The notes under the pieces were generated by a model, which saw only the letters and a list, made by a program, of their open reading frames with translations, searched no databases and was not told where the DNA came from. This document shows positions 1 through 6,711 of a stretch of 18,804 bases of DNA, in pieces. Location: contig JAGHSL010000134.1 of NCBI GenBank assembly GCA_018065885.1, positions 1 through 18,804 of the forward strand, given 5' to 3'. How positions within the stretch are numbered: position 1 is the stretch's first letter; each line of letters begins with the position of its first letter. This stretch comes from Candidatus Limimorpha equi. GTDB lineage: Bacteria; Bacteroidota; Bacteroidia; Bacteroidales; F082. Position numbers and translations under genes: made by a program.

Positions 1-750
1 ATGAAGAAAATCTACCGCCGCGCACGTCCCGCCGATGTCGAGAAATGGCTTTCTGCCATCAAACTGGAAAAAGGCACCTTGTCGCGCACACGCGTCATTG
101 CCGAAAACCTCGGTCTCGACATGAAGCTCAATGATGTTGAATATCAGGGCGATAAGACAAAAGCCATATTCTACTACACTGCCGATGGTCGTGTCGATTT
201 CCGCGAACTCATCAAGAAACTGGCCGAGGAATTTCATGTCAGGGTGGAGATGCGTCAGATTGGTGTGCGTCAGGAATCGGCCAAGTTGGGCGGCCTAGGT
301 TCCTGTGGCCGCGAACTCTGCTGCGCCTCATGGATTTGTGATTTCCAGTCCGTTACGACAGGTGCGGCGCGTGTCCAGCAATTGTCGCCCAATCCTCAGA
401 AACTGGCCGGCATGTGCGGCAAACTGAAATGTTGCCTCAATTTCGAATACGAAGCCTACGTCGATGCCTTGAGATCCTTCCCTGATTCAAACATCGTACT
501 GAAATTCCAAAGCGGTGATGCCATTCATCAGAAAAACGACCTCCTTAAAGGCATTGCCTGGTATTCCTACACCACCGACCGCAGCAACATTATGGCTCTG
601 CCAGTCGAAAAGGTCAAGGAAATCATCAGTCTCAACAAGAAAGGGCAAAAGCCTGCAAAACTTGAAGATTACGCCATCACCACCGAACAGCACACCAACA
701 ACAATGAAGGCTTCATCAGCGACGACGACCTGAAGAAGATGAGCGACTAA
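1..750 (+). CDS. ricT: RicT/PSP1 (YaaT-like) protein, 3-prime part only
   Basis: This is the C-terminal part of a PSP1-domain protein of the RicT/YaaT family; 249 residues are visible. The window begins inside the gene. The methionine at base 1 is probably internal, because family members carry an N-terminal section before the segment seen here. The diagnostic part is cysteine-rich: GGLGSCGRELCC around residues 97-108, then C113, and MCGKLKCC at 138-145. In Bacillus RicT, with RicA and RicF, helps bind iron-sulfur clusters and affects RNase Y and phosphorelay signalling; Bacteroidota lack those partners as a set, so the role here is inferred only as a cytoplasmic regulatory or redox-cluster protein. 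The tail (about 225-249) is acidic and poorly conserved. The stop lies 12 bases before gldH, suggesting co-transcription. Confidence 0.85.
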   Translation: MKKIYRRARPADVEKWLSAIKLEKGTLSRTRVIAENLGLDMKLNDVEYQGDKTKAIFYYTADGRVDFRELIKKLAEEFHVRVEMRQIGVRQESAKLGGLGSCGRELCCASWICDFQSVTTGAARVQQLSPNPQKLAGMCGKLKCCLNFEYEAYVDALRSFPDSNIVLKFQSGDAIHQKNDLLKGIAWYSYTTDRSNIMALPVEKVKEIISLNKKGQKPAKLEDYAITTEQHTNNNEGFISDDDLKKMSD

Positions 751-762
751 ACGAAAACAGCA

Positions 763-1224
763 ATGAAAAAATCACTTCTATACATTGCCATCTTGCTGAC
801 AGCCGGACTAATCTCCTGTGGAGAAGACGTTTACAACGAAAGGGTTGTCTTGCCCGAAGCGGAATGGGCACAGGACAACAAGGCCACTTTCGACCTCACG
901 GTTTCCGACACGCTCAGCGCGTATGCTTTTGGCATCGATGTGCGGCATTTAGAGACATACCGTTACAGCAATCTTTATGTCTTCATGAATACTGCCATGC
1001 CCAACGGCAACCACACCCGCGACACCATCGAAATCACTTTGGCTACGCCCGAAGGCAAATGGATTGGCAAAAGCAGCGGCAGCATGAGGGATTTGCGTAA
1101 GATACTGATGCCCAACATGAAGTTCCCGTTGGTTGGTTCCTATCATTTCGAAATCGAGCAAGCCATGCGCGAACCTGTGCTGAAAGGCATTTCCGATGTT
1201 GGCTTATACATTGAAAAACAATAA
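763..1224 (+). CDS. gldH: Gliding motility lipoprotein GldH
   Basis: A 153-residue lipoprotein. Residues 1-19 form a type II signal peptide (MKK, a hydrophobic stretch, lipobox LISC), so C19 would be lipidated. The mature part carries the GldH pattern: an N-terminal VYNERVVLPEAEW, then a YRYSNLYVFMNT strand, then TPEGKWIGKSSG, with a conserved ISDVGLYIEK end. GldH was found as a gliding-motility gene in Flavobacterium; its exact function is unknown. Homologs are widespread in non-gliding Bacteroidota, so presence here does not prove motility. It sits 12 bases after ricT and 3 bases before the penicillin-binding protein gene, consistent with one envelope operon. The product is expected in the periplasm, anchored to a membrane. 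Family assignment is by motif and neighbourhood. Confidence 0.85.
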   Translation: MKKSLLYIAILLTAGLISCGEDVYNERVVLPEAEWAQDNKATFDLTVSDTLSAYAFGIDVRHLETYRYSNLYVFMNTAMPNGNHTRDTIEITLATPEGKWIGKSSGSMRDLRKILMPNMKFPLVGSYHFEIEQAMREPVLKGISDVGLYIEKQ

Positions 1225-1227
1225 ATT

Positions 1228-3477
1228 ATGGATAATAAACAAAAAAAGGCAAACGGTGGAAGCTCAAAAGCCATCAGAAATCTCTGGATTATTTTTGGCG
1301 CGTTTTTAGCGTTTATCGTTCTGTTTTTCATTTGCGTCGCAACGGGCGTTTTCGGAACCATGCCGAGTTTCGAGGAACTGGAAAACCCGCAGACCAATCT
1401 CGCCACCGAAATCATTTCAGCCGATGGCAAGGTTTTGGGCACTTATTATGTCGAAAACCGTTCAAACGTACGTTATGCAGAATTGTCGCCCTACATTCCA
1501 CAGGCTTTGGTAAGCATTGAGGATGAACGTTTTACGGAACATTCCGGCATCGATGAAAAAGCCTTGTTCCGCGTTGCTTTCGGCGTTCTGACCGGTAACA
1601 AGAAAGGCGGCGGCAGTACCATCACGCAGCAATTGGCAAAGAATCTTTTCCCGCGCGGCGAAAACCTCAGCACACCGAAACTTGTCTTGCGCAAATTCCA
1701 AGAATGGATTACAGCTACCAAACTGGAGCACAACTATTCGAAGGAAGAAATCATCGCCATGTACCTCAACACGGTCGCCTTTGGCCACAATGCCTATGGC
1801 ATACGCTCGGCGGCAAAGACTTTCTTCGACAAGTCGCCGAAAGAGCTGAACATTGAGGAAGCCGCACTGATGGCTGGCGTTGTCAATGCACCGACGCGAT
1901 ACAGTCCGGTCCGCAATCCTGACAATTCCCTTGGTCGCCGTAACTTGGTTTTGAAAAAAATGGCCGACAACGGTTATCTCACCCAAGCCGAATGCGACTC
2001 CATTTCACAGATTCCGATTGACATGTCGCACTTCAACGTGATGGACCACAACAGCGGTCAAGCCACCTATTTCCGTGAATTTCTGAGAGGCGAACTCAAT
2101 GATTGGGCCAAAAGCCACACGCATCCAGACGGAAGGCCTTACAATATCTACCGCGACGGATTGAGAATTTATACAACCATTGATTCGCGTATGCAGCAAC
2201 ATGCCGAAGCTGCCGTTAAGGAATTCATGGGTAAGGAATTGCAACCTATGTTTTACAGACATTGGAAAAACCAGAAAAACGCACCTTTTTATAATATAAC
2301 AGCAGATGAAATCGACCACATCTTGGAAACCTCCATGAAACGCACCGAACGTTACCGCACTTTGAAAAACGCAGGTATGTGCATGGATTCCATCAAAGCC
2401 GAATTCAATCGCCCTGTCGAAATGACCGTTTTCTCTTGGGATGGCCCGATTGACACCGTCATGACGCCAATGGACTCCATCCGCTATTACAAATGGTTCC
2501 TTCAGGCAAGCCTCGTTTCCATTGAGTCGCACACGGGCCATGTGAAAGCCTACGTCGGTGGTTTGGATTACCGTTTCTTCAAATACGATCACGTCACGCA
2601 GGCACGCCGTCAGGTGGGTTCCACTTTCAAGCCTTTCCTTTACACCTTGGCCATGCAGGAAGGCGAATACACACCTTGCACGCGCATTCCGAACATTCAG
2701 TACAGCATTCAGCTTGAAGACGGAACCTTCTGGGAGCCACACAATTCAGGCAAACATATCGGCGAAGAAGTCACCTTGAAATGGGCTTTGGCACAATCCA
2801 ACAACTGGATTTCGGCTTATCTGATGAACCGTTTCGGTCCGGAAGCCGTCATCGGCATGGCGCGCCGCATGGGTGTAGAATCACCGATTGAAGCCGTGCC
2901 TTCCATCTGCCTGGGCGTTTGCGACTTGAAACTCATCGAAATGGTCGGCGCCATGAGTACTTTCGCCAATCAGGGCGTTTACATCAAGCCGATGTTCATC
3001 ACACGCATTGAAGATAAGAATGGTAACGTCATCGAGCGTTTCATGCCTGAAGAATCGGAAGCCATGAGCGAACTTACCGCTTACAAAATGGTTGAATTGA
3101 TGAAGGGCGTCGTACAAAGCGGAACGGGTATCCGGTTGCGTTATTCATACGGTTTCAACAATCCGATTGCCGGCAAAACGGGAACCACACAGAAGCAAAG
3201 CGATGGTTATTTCATGGGCATTACGCCTGACTTGACTACTGGCGTGTGGGTCGGTGCCGAAGACCGCAGCGTTCACTTCAGAAGCACCGACTTGGGACAA
3301 GGCTCACATACGGCTTTGCCGATTTGGGCATATTACATGCGCAAAGTCTACAACGACCCGAACCTCCATGTAAGTCAAGGCGATTTCACGAAGCCGAATC
3401 TTCCAAACGTCGACTTGAATTTCGATTGCAGCACTTACGACGACGATGAAGGCGTGGAATTTATTGATGAGTTTTAA
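1228..3477 (+). CDS. mrcA: Class A penicillin-binding protein (PBP1A type)
   Basis: A 749-residue bifunctional peptidoglycan synthase that polymerises lipid II and cross-links stem peptides in the periplasm. Residues 1-17 are cytoplasmic and 18-43 form the single membrane anchor. The GT51 glycosyltransferase domain follows, with EDERFTEHSG (catalytic Glu98), GGSTITQQLAKN (128-139), and the KLEHNYSKEEIIAMYLN and AALMAGVVNAPTRYSP segments to about 228. The transpeptidase domain has SxxK at S465-K468 (GSTFKPF), SxN at S524-N526 and KTG at 650-652, so both active sites look intact. Between the domains, about 340-420 is a less conserved linker. The C-terminus is acidic. The start follows the gldH stop by three bases and gives a normal short cytoplasmic tail. 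The gene is 20 bases upstream of obg. mrcA is used here as a class name; PBP1A and PBP1B types are not separated further. Confidence 0.95.
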   Translation: MDNKQKKANGGSSKAIRNLWIIFGAFLAFIVLFFICVATGVFGTMPSFEELENPQTNLATEIISADGKVLGTYYVENRSNVRYAELSPYIPQALVSIEDERFTEHSGIDEKALFRVAFGVLTGNKKGGGSTITQQLAKNLFPRGENLSTPKLVLRKFQEWITATKLEHNYSKEEIIAMYLNTVAFGHNAYGIRSAAKTFFDKSPKELNIEEAALMAGVVNAPTRYSPVRNPDNSLGRRNLVLKKMADNGYLTQAECDSISQIPIDMSHFNVMDHNSGQATYFREFLRGELNDWAKSHTHPDGRPYNIYRDGLRIYTTIDSRMQQHAEAAVKEFMGKELQPMFYRHWKNQKNAPFYNITADEIDHILETSMKRTERYRTLKNAGMCMDSIKAEFNRPVEMTVFSWDGPIDTVMTPMDSIRYYKWFLQASLVSIESHTGHVKAYVGGLDYRFFKYDHVTQARRQVGSTFKPFLYTLAMQEGEYTPCTRIPNIQYSIQLEDGTFWEPHNSGKHIGEEVTLKWALAQSNNWISAYLMNRFGPEAVIGMARRMGVESPIEAVPSICLGVCDLKLIEMVGAMSTFANQGVYIKPMFITRIEDKNGNVIERFMPEESEAMSELTAYKMVELMKGVVQSGTGIRLRYSYGFNNPIAGKTGTTQKQSDGYFMGITPDLTTGVWVGAEDRSVHFRSTDLGQGSHTALPIWAYYMRKVYNDPNLHVSQGDFTKPNLPNVDLNFDCSTYDDDEGVEFIDEF

Positions 3478-3497
3478 ATCCTAAAAACAAACAGATT

Positions 3498-4508
3498 ATG
3501 ACTTCAAATTTTGTTGATTATGTGAAGATTTTCTGCCGCTCAGGAAAAGGCGGTTCAGGCTCGATGCACTTCCGCCGCGAAAAATACATCCCGAAAGGCG
3601 GTCCTGACGGTGGCGATGGTGGCCGTGGCGGCGACATCATTCTCCGTGGCAATGCGCAACTTTGGACCTTGCTCCACCTGCGCTACACCAAACACCTTGT
3701 GGCCGGCGACGGCGTGCCTGGTGGCAAAAACCAACTCACGGGCGCTGCCGGAAACGATATTTACATTGATGTGCCGCTCGGCACAGTTGCCTATCGTTCC
3801 GATTCTCACGAGATGATGGGCGAAATCACCGAAGATGGACAAACCATCGTGCTGCTGAAAGGCGGTCGCGGCGGCAAAGGCAACGCGTTTTTCAAGACCT
3901 CAACTTTGCAGGCTCCGAAATTTGCCCAGCACGGCGAGCCTTCTCAGGAAGAGTGGATTACCATGGAACTGAAGCTCTTGGCTGATGTCGGTCTGGTCGG
4001 ATTTCCAAATGCTGGAAAATCAACACTTTTGTCGGTAGTTTCAGCGGCTAAGCCCGAAATCGCCGATTATCCTTTCACTACTTTAGTGCCGAATCTGGGT
4101 ATCGTCGGTTATCGTGACCATCGTAGTTTCGTCATGGCAGACATCCCTGGCATCATTGAAGGTGCTGCCGAAGGCAAAGGCTTGGGTATCAGGTTCTTGA
4201 AGCACATTGAACGCAATTCGACCTTGCTGTTCATGGTGCCGGCCAATTCCGAAGATGTGAAAAAGGAATACGATATTTTGCTCAACGAACTGAAAAAATA
4301 CAATCCCGAACTGTTGGACAAAGACCGCATTCTTGCCATCACGAAATGCGATTTGGTCAATGAGGACACCATTAAGGAAATCAAGAAACATCTGCCGAAA
4401 AAGATTCCGCATGCTTTCATTTGTTCCGTGACTGGTCAAGGCATTGTAGAACTTAAAGATTTGATTTGGAACATGTTAAACAAAGGCATTGAGGAAGAGG
4501 AGGAATAA
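3498..4508 (+). CDS. obgE: GTPase Obg/CgtA, ribosome assembly factor
   Basis: A 336-residue Obg-family GTPase, which acts in late 50S ribosome assembly and stress signalling. Residues 1-158 are the glycine-rich Obg fold (GKGGSGSMHFRREKYIPKGG, then GGDGGRGG, then KGGRGGKGNAFF near 121-132). The G domain follows: P-loop GFPNAGKST at 168-176, switch I FTT at 193-195, G3 DIPG at 215-218, G4 TKCD at 282-285 in place of the textbook NKxD, and G5-like SVT at 310-312. The protein ends soon after the G domain in an acidic EEEEE tail and lacks the C-terminal extension of some homologs. It is followed two bases later by the PAP2 gene, so translational coupling is likely. Confidence 0.96.
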   Translation: MTSNFVDYVKIFCRSGKGGSGSMHFRREKYIPKGGPDGGDGGRGGDIILRGNAQLWTLLHLRYTKHLVAGDGVPGGKNQLTGAAGNDIYIDVPLGTVAYRSDSHEMMGEITEDGQTIVLLKGGRGGKGNAFFKTSTLQAPKFAQHGEPSQEEWITMELKLLADVGLVGFPNAGKSTLLSVVSAAKPEIADYPFTTLVPNLGIVGYRDHRSFVMADIPGIIEGAAEGKGLGIRFLKHIERNSTLLFMVPANSEDVKKEYDILLNELKKYNPELLDKDRILAITKCDLVNEDTIKEIKKHLPKKIPHAFICSVTGQGIVELKDLIWNMLNKGIEEEEE

Positions 4509-4510
4509 AA

Positions 4511-5086
4511 ATGGAGTTTTTCACCGACATCGATTCCCAGCTTTTTCTCTTTCTTAATGGACTTCGCGCCGATTGGCTCGACCCCGTGATGATTGCCATA
4601 ACAAAAATGTGGGTTTGGCTGCCAATCTACTTGCTTTTGGTTTTCCTTGCAGTGAAACAATACGGCAAGCGTTGCTGGCTGATTTTTCTCGCTGTCGGGC
4701 TTGTCGTGCTTTGCTCCGACCAGTTGTCGGCTCATGTCTGCAAGCCTTTGTTTCAGCGTTTACGTCCTTGCTACAATATTGATTTTCAAGATTTAATCAA
4801 CCTTCCAAAAGGCATGGCGGGCGGTCATTACGGTTTCGTTTCATCACATGCCGCCAACACTTTTGCCATCGGCACTTTCCTGACTGCTGCGTTCCGAAAA
4901 AAAAGCAAATGGGTCGGCTGGATGCTTTTTGCATGGGCGTTTTTGTCGAGTTATAGCCGCATTTACATCGGCTACCATTACCCTGGCGACATTCTTTGCG
5001 GTGCCGTTTTGGGCATACTTATCGGATTGATAATCTGGAAATTGTATCAGATTTTAGAACAGCGGTTGGATAAGAAAAAGATTTGA
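4511..5086 (+). CDS. PAP2-family membrane phosphatase
   Basis: A 191-residue integral membrane phosphatase of the PAP2 superfamily. The three-part active site is present: K78-x6-R85-P86 (KPLFQRLRP), S111-S112-H113, and S149-R150 to G154, H156, P158 and D160 (SRIYIGYHYPGD). Hydrophobic segments near 36-50, 56-74, 112-127, 136-148 and 160-180 fit a multi-pass protein with the active site facing the periplasm. Likely substrates are lipid pyrophosphates or phosphates such as undecaprenyl pyrophosphate or lipid A; the sequence does not decide between them. Its place after a peptidoglycan synthase favours carrier-lipid recycling, which is an inference. Last gene of the plus-strand cluster; no clear terminator follows. 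Confidence 0.9.
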   Translation: MEFFTDIDSQLFLFLNGLRADWLDPVMIAITKMWVWLPIYLLLVFLAVKQYGKRCWLIFLAVGLVVLCSDQLSAHVCKPLFQRLRPCYNIDFQDLINLPKGMAGGHYGFVSSHAANTFAIGTFLTAAFRKKSKWVGWMLFAWAFLSSYSRIYIGYHYPGDILCGAVLGILIGLIIWKLYQILEQRLDKKKI

Positions 5087-5342
5087 TAACTACTGATTTC
5101 CGCAGAGGATTTTTTACACCGCAGATTACGCTGATTTTCAATAAACTACAGATTTTACAGATTATACAGATGAATTTTTGAATGCGCAAGCGCATAAATT
5201 CCACAGATTGGCTGGCGCATGAAAAAATTTACTCTAATTTACTGGCCAAAATTCCTCCGCATTTATTGTCTCCCGCCAAAGGCGCACTTTACAGAAACAA
5301 AGATTTATGAATAACTATCCGTAATTTGCGTTGGAAAGATAC
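5087..5342. repeat. Spacer with degenerate CAGATT repeats and a small palindrome
   Basis: A 256-base AT-rich spacer between two convergent genes. It contains repeated variants of CAGATT; the clearest are three adjacent 9-base units at 5148-5174 (ACAGATTTT, ACAGATTAT, ACAGATGAA), with looser copies at 5101-5138 and 5203-5209. A palindrome ATGCGC-AA-GCGCAT lies at 5182-5195, and GCGCAT recurs at 5215-5220. A short CGCC-AAA-GGCG stem at 5274-5284 is too weak and lacks a T run, so I do not call it a terminator. No coding potential was seen. Confidence 0.55.
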
Positions 5343-6164
5343 TTAGAACAGCAATCCCGAATTGGATGGTCCATTATCGTCATCATCGTAAAACACAACC
5401 TTAATGGTGAAATCCTGCTCAATACCACAAAGCGTTGCCAATTTTGCCTGATTCAATGCCAGTTCCAAGTAGCCGTGTGTCCCGAAAATAGCCACAAGTT
5501 CCGCCACATCGACATCCAAATAACTATCGGATATTCGATCAATGGTATAAAGTTCTCCTTTCACTTTGATAGAGAAACGACGCCCACGACGCTCATTTTC
5601 AAACACTTCCTTCGAAATATTCGTAATCAGGTCGCCATACGAATCAATATGCCTTACCACACCTTCGATAGCATTGCCTTTGACAACAGGGCAAAAACCA
5701 CCGCCAAGATTAAGGTTTTCGCGTTGCGCGCCAATATTCGACAAAGGCTCGCCTTGAGCAATCATGGCAGCCACTTTTGCGAAACGGTCACGAGTGGCAA
5801 AGGTGAAGAAATCAGTGTCTTGCGGAACATCAATACAAACGGCCTCATCAAATATCCCATCAAGAATATGGCTGAAAATGCCATTATCGGTGGAAATGAA
5901 ATAATGTCCATTGGCTTTCACCACAACATGAGGCTGCTCATCCGATTCAATGGTCTCAACACCAATGATATGGATGGAACCTTCGGGAAAACTTTTGTAA
6001 CAGTTTTTCAACGTAAAACCAGCCTGAGCGATACTGAATGGCTCAATATTATGCGTCACATCAACAATAGTAGCATTTGGCAAATATGACAAAATCCTGC
6101 CTTTTACTGCCGCAACGTAATAATCGGAAGTTCCCCAATCGCTTGTTAGTGTGATAATAGCCAT
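5343..6164 (-). CDS. SAM hydrolase-family protein (SAM hydroxide adenosyltransferase, DUF62)
   Basis: A 273-residue protein of the S-adenosyl-L-methionine hydroxide adenosyltransferase / chlorinase-fluorinase fold. Visible signatures: N-terminal TLTSDWGTSDYYVAAVKG (5-22), VDVTHNIEPFSIAQAG (34-49), YFISTDNGIF (88-97), and a C-terminal beta-barrel domain with IDSYGDLITNI (173-183). Archaeal members hydrolyse SAM to adenosine and methionine. The frame extends to a methionine codon at 6191, but I place the start at 6164. That gives the family N-terminus, and the upstream codon lies inside a strong promoter-like -7 element (6189-6196). The canonical DPGVG-x-R segment is absent (GVETIESDEQ at 68-77 instead), so catalysis should not be assumed. 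Convergent with the PAP2 gene, divergent from the first Asp-box gene. Confidence 0.85.
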   Translation of the reverse strand: MAIITLTSDWGTSDYYVAAVKGRILSYLPNATIVDVTHNIEPFSIAQAGFTLKNCYKSFPEGSIHIIGVETIESDEQPHVVVKANGHYFISTDNGIFSHILDGIFDEAVCIDVPQDTDFFTFATRDRFAKVAAMIAQGEPLSNIGAQRENLNLGGGFCPVVKGNAIEGVVRHIDSYGDLITNISKEVFENERRGRRFSIKVKGELYTIDRISDSYLDVDVAELVAIFGTHGYLELALNQAKLATLCGIEQDFTIKVVFYDDDDNGPSNSGLLF

Positions 6165-6188
6165 CTCTCGAAATGTTTTGTGAAATTG

Positions 6189-6196
6189 CAAAAATA
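6189..6196 (-). promoter_or_regulatory. Bacteroidota-type -7 promoter element for the SAM hydrolase gene
   Basis: On the minus strand this reads TATTTTTG, a full match to TAnnTTTG. A -33 site is poor (CTTG, plus coordinates 6214-6217, 17-base gap). Transcription would begin near 6182-6184, leaving a leader of about 19 bases before the ATG at 6164. Confidence 0.55.
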
Positions 6197-6338
6197 TACT
6201 TTTTCAAAGATTTCAAGGACGAAAAACCACTTTTTTTTCAATAATTTCAAAATTAGCATCACAATAGCATCCTAAAGTCTTTAAAGCACAAAAATTAAGG
6301 CAAATAAGTAAGTGGTCAAAATTATACTGCAACATTGA

Positions 6339-6394
6339 TTGGTTATCATTTGTCGGTTATCAGTTATCAGTTGTTGGTCATCGGTTATCAGTCA
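6339..6394. repeat. Short GGTTATCA repeat cluster
   Basis: Copies of GGTTATCA occur at 6341-6348, 6355-6362 and 6383-6390, with GTTATCA at 6363-6369 and a variant GGTCATC at 6376-6382. The copies are unevenly spaced with TTG/TCG/CAG joints, so this is a decayed short-repeat tract rather than a clean array. There is no reading frame. The preceding stretch 6197-6338 is AT-rich and shows nothing recognisable. Confidence 0.7.
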
Positions 6395-6413
6395 GTAAAT
6401 TGTACAAATACCC

Positions 6414-6531
6414 AAAAGTCTAAAAGTTCAAAAGTTCAAAAGTCTAAAAGTTCAAAAGTTCAAAAGTCTAAAAGTTCAAAAGTCTAAATGTCTAAAAGTC
6501 TAAAAGTCAAAATGTCCAAATGTCTAAATGT
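6414..6531. repeat. 8-base tandem repeat array (AAAAGTCT / AAAAGTTC)
   Basis: About 14-15 head-to-tail units of 8 bases. Writing A for AAAAGTCT and B for AAAAGTTC, the first eight units read A B B A B B A B, so there is a 24-base higher-order period. They are followed by degenerate units (AAATGTCT, AAAAGTCT, AAAAGTC, AAAATGTCC, AAATGTCT). The array degrades toward its right end at about 6531. No gene lies in it. Confidence 0.9.
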
Positions 6532-6608
6532 AATCTAAATTTGCCCACCTATTATAATTACAAGACAACATCGCTTCGGGTCAACTTGTTCCCGATTGCA
6601 ATATCAAA

Positions 6609-6646
6609 GTCGAAAAAAAGCATAAAACAATATGTATTTTTTCGAC
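6609..6646. promoter_or_regulatory. Perfect 10-base inverted repeat upstream of the first Asp-box gene
   Basis: GTCGAAAAAA at 6609-6618 and its exact reverse complement at 6637-6646 are separated by 18 bases. The right arm covers the expected -33 region of the promoter with its -7 element at 6663-6670. It could be an operator or a cruciform; there is no direct evidence for a regulator. Confidence 0.45.
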
Positions 6647-6662
6647 GTTTATGATTTTTTAT

Positions 6663-6670
6663 TATTTTTG
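6663..6670 (+). promoter_or_regulatory. -7 promoter element for the first Asp-box gene
   Basis: TATTTTTG, an exact fit to TAnnTTTG, 41 bases before the ATG at 6712. The -33 site is weak (T-rich TTTTTTCG at 6637-6644). The predicted leader is about 35 bases and AT-rich, with no Shine-Dalgarno sequence. Confidence 0.5.
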
Positions 6671-6711
6671 CTGCATTGTATTCAAATTATTAACAATCAA
6701 AATCAACCACT

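Noticed and set aside
2005..2742. 245-codon open frame on the minus strand inside the PBP gene
   Set aside because: The composition is that of a reverse-frame shadow of a conserved gene; no motif was recognised.
5271..5290. Terminator for the SAM hydrolase gene
   Set aside because: The stem CGCC-AAA-GGCG is only four pairs and no T run follows on either strand.
5331..6089. 252-codon open frame on the plus strand
   Set aside because: It is antisense to the SAM hydrolase gene, has no family features and starts without a promoter; a shadow frame.
6414..6531. CRISPR array
   Set aside because: Units are only 8 bases, contiguous and without spacers; there are no cas genes nearby.
5087..6711. Insertion sequence or transposon remnant
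   Set aside because: No transposase reading frame, terminal inverted repeats or target duplication could be seen around the repeat spacers.
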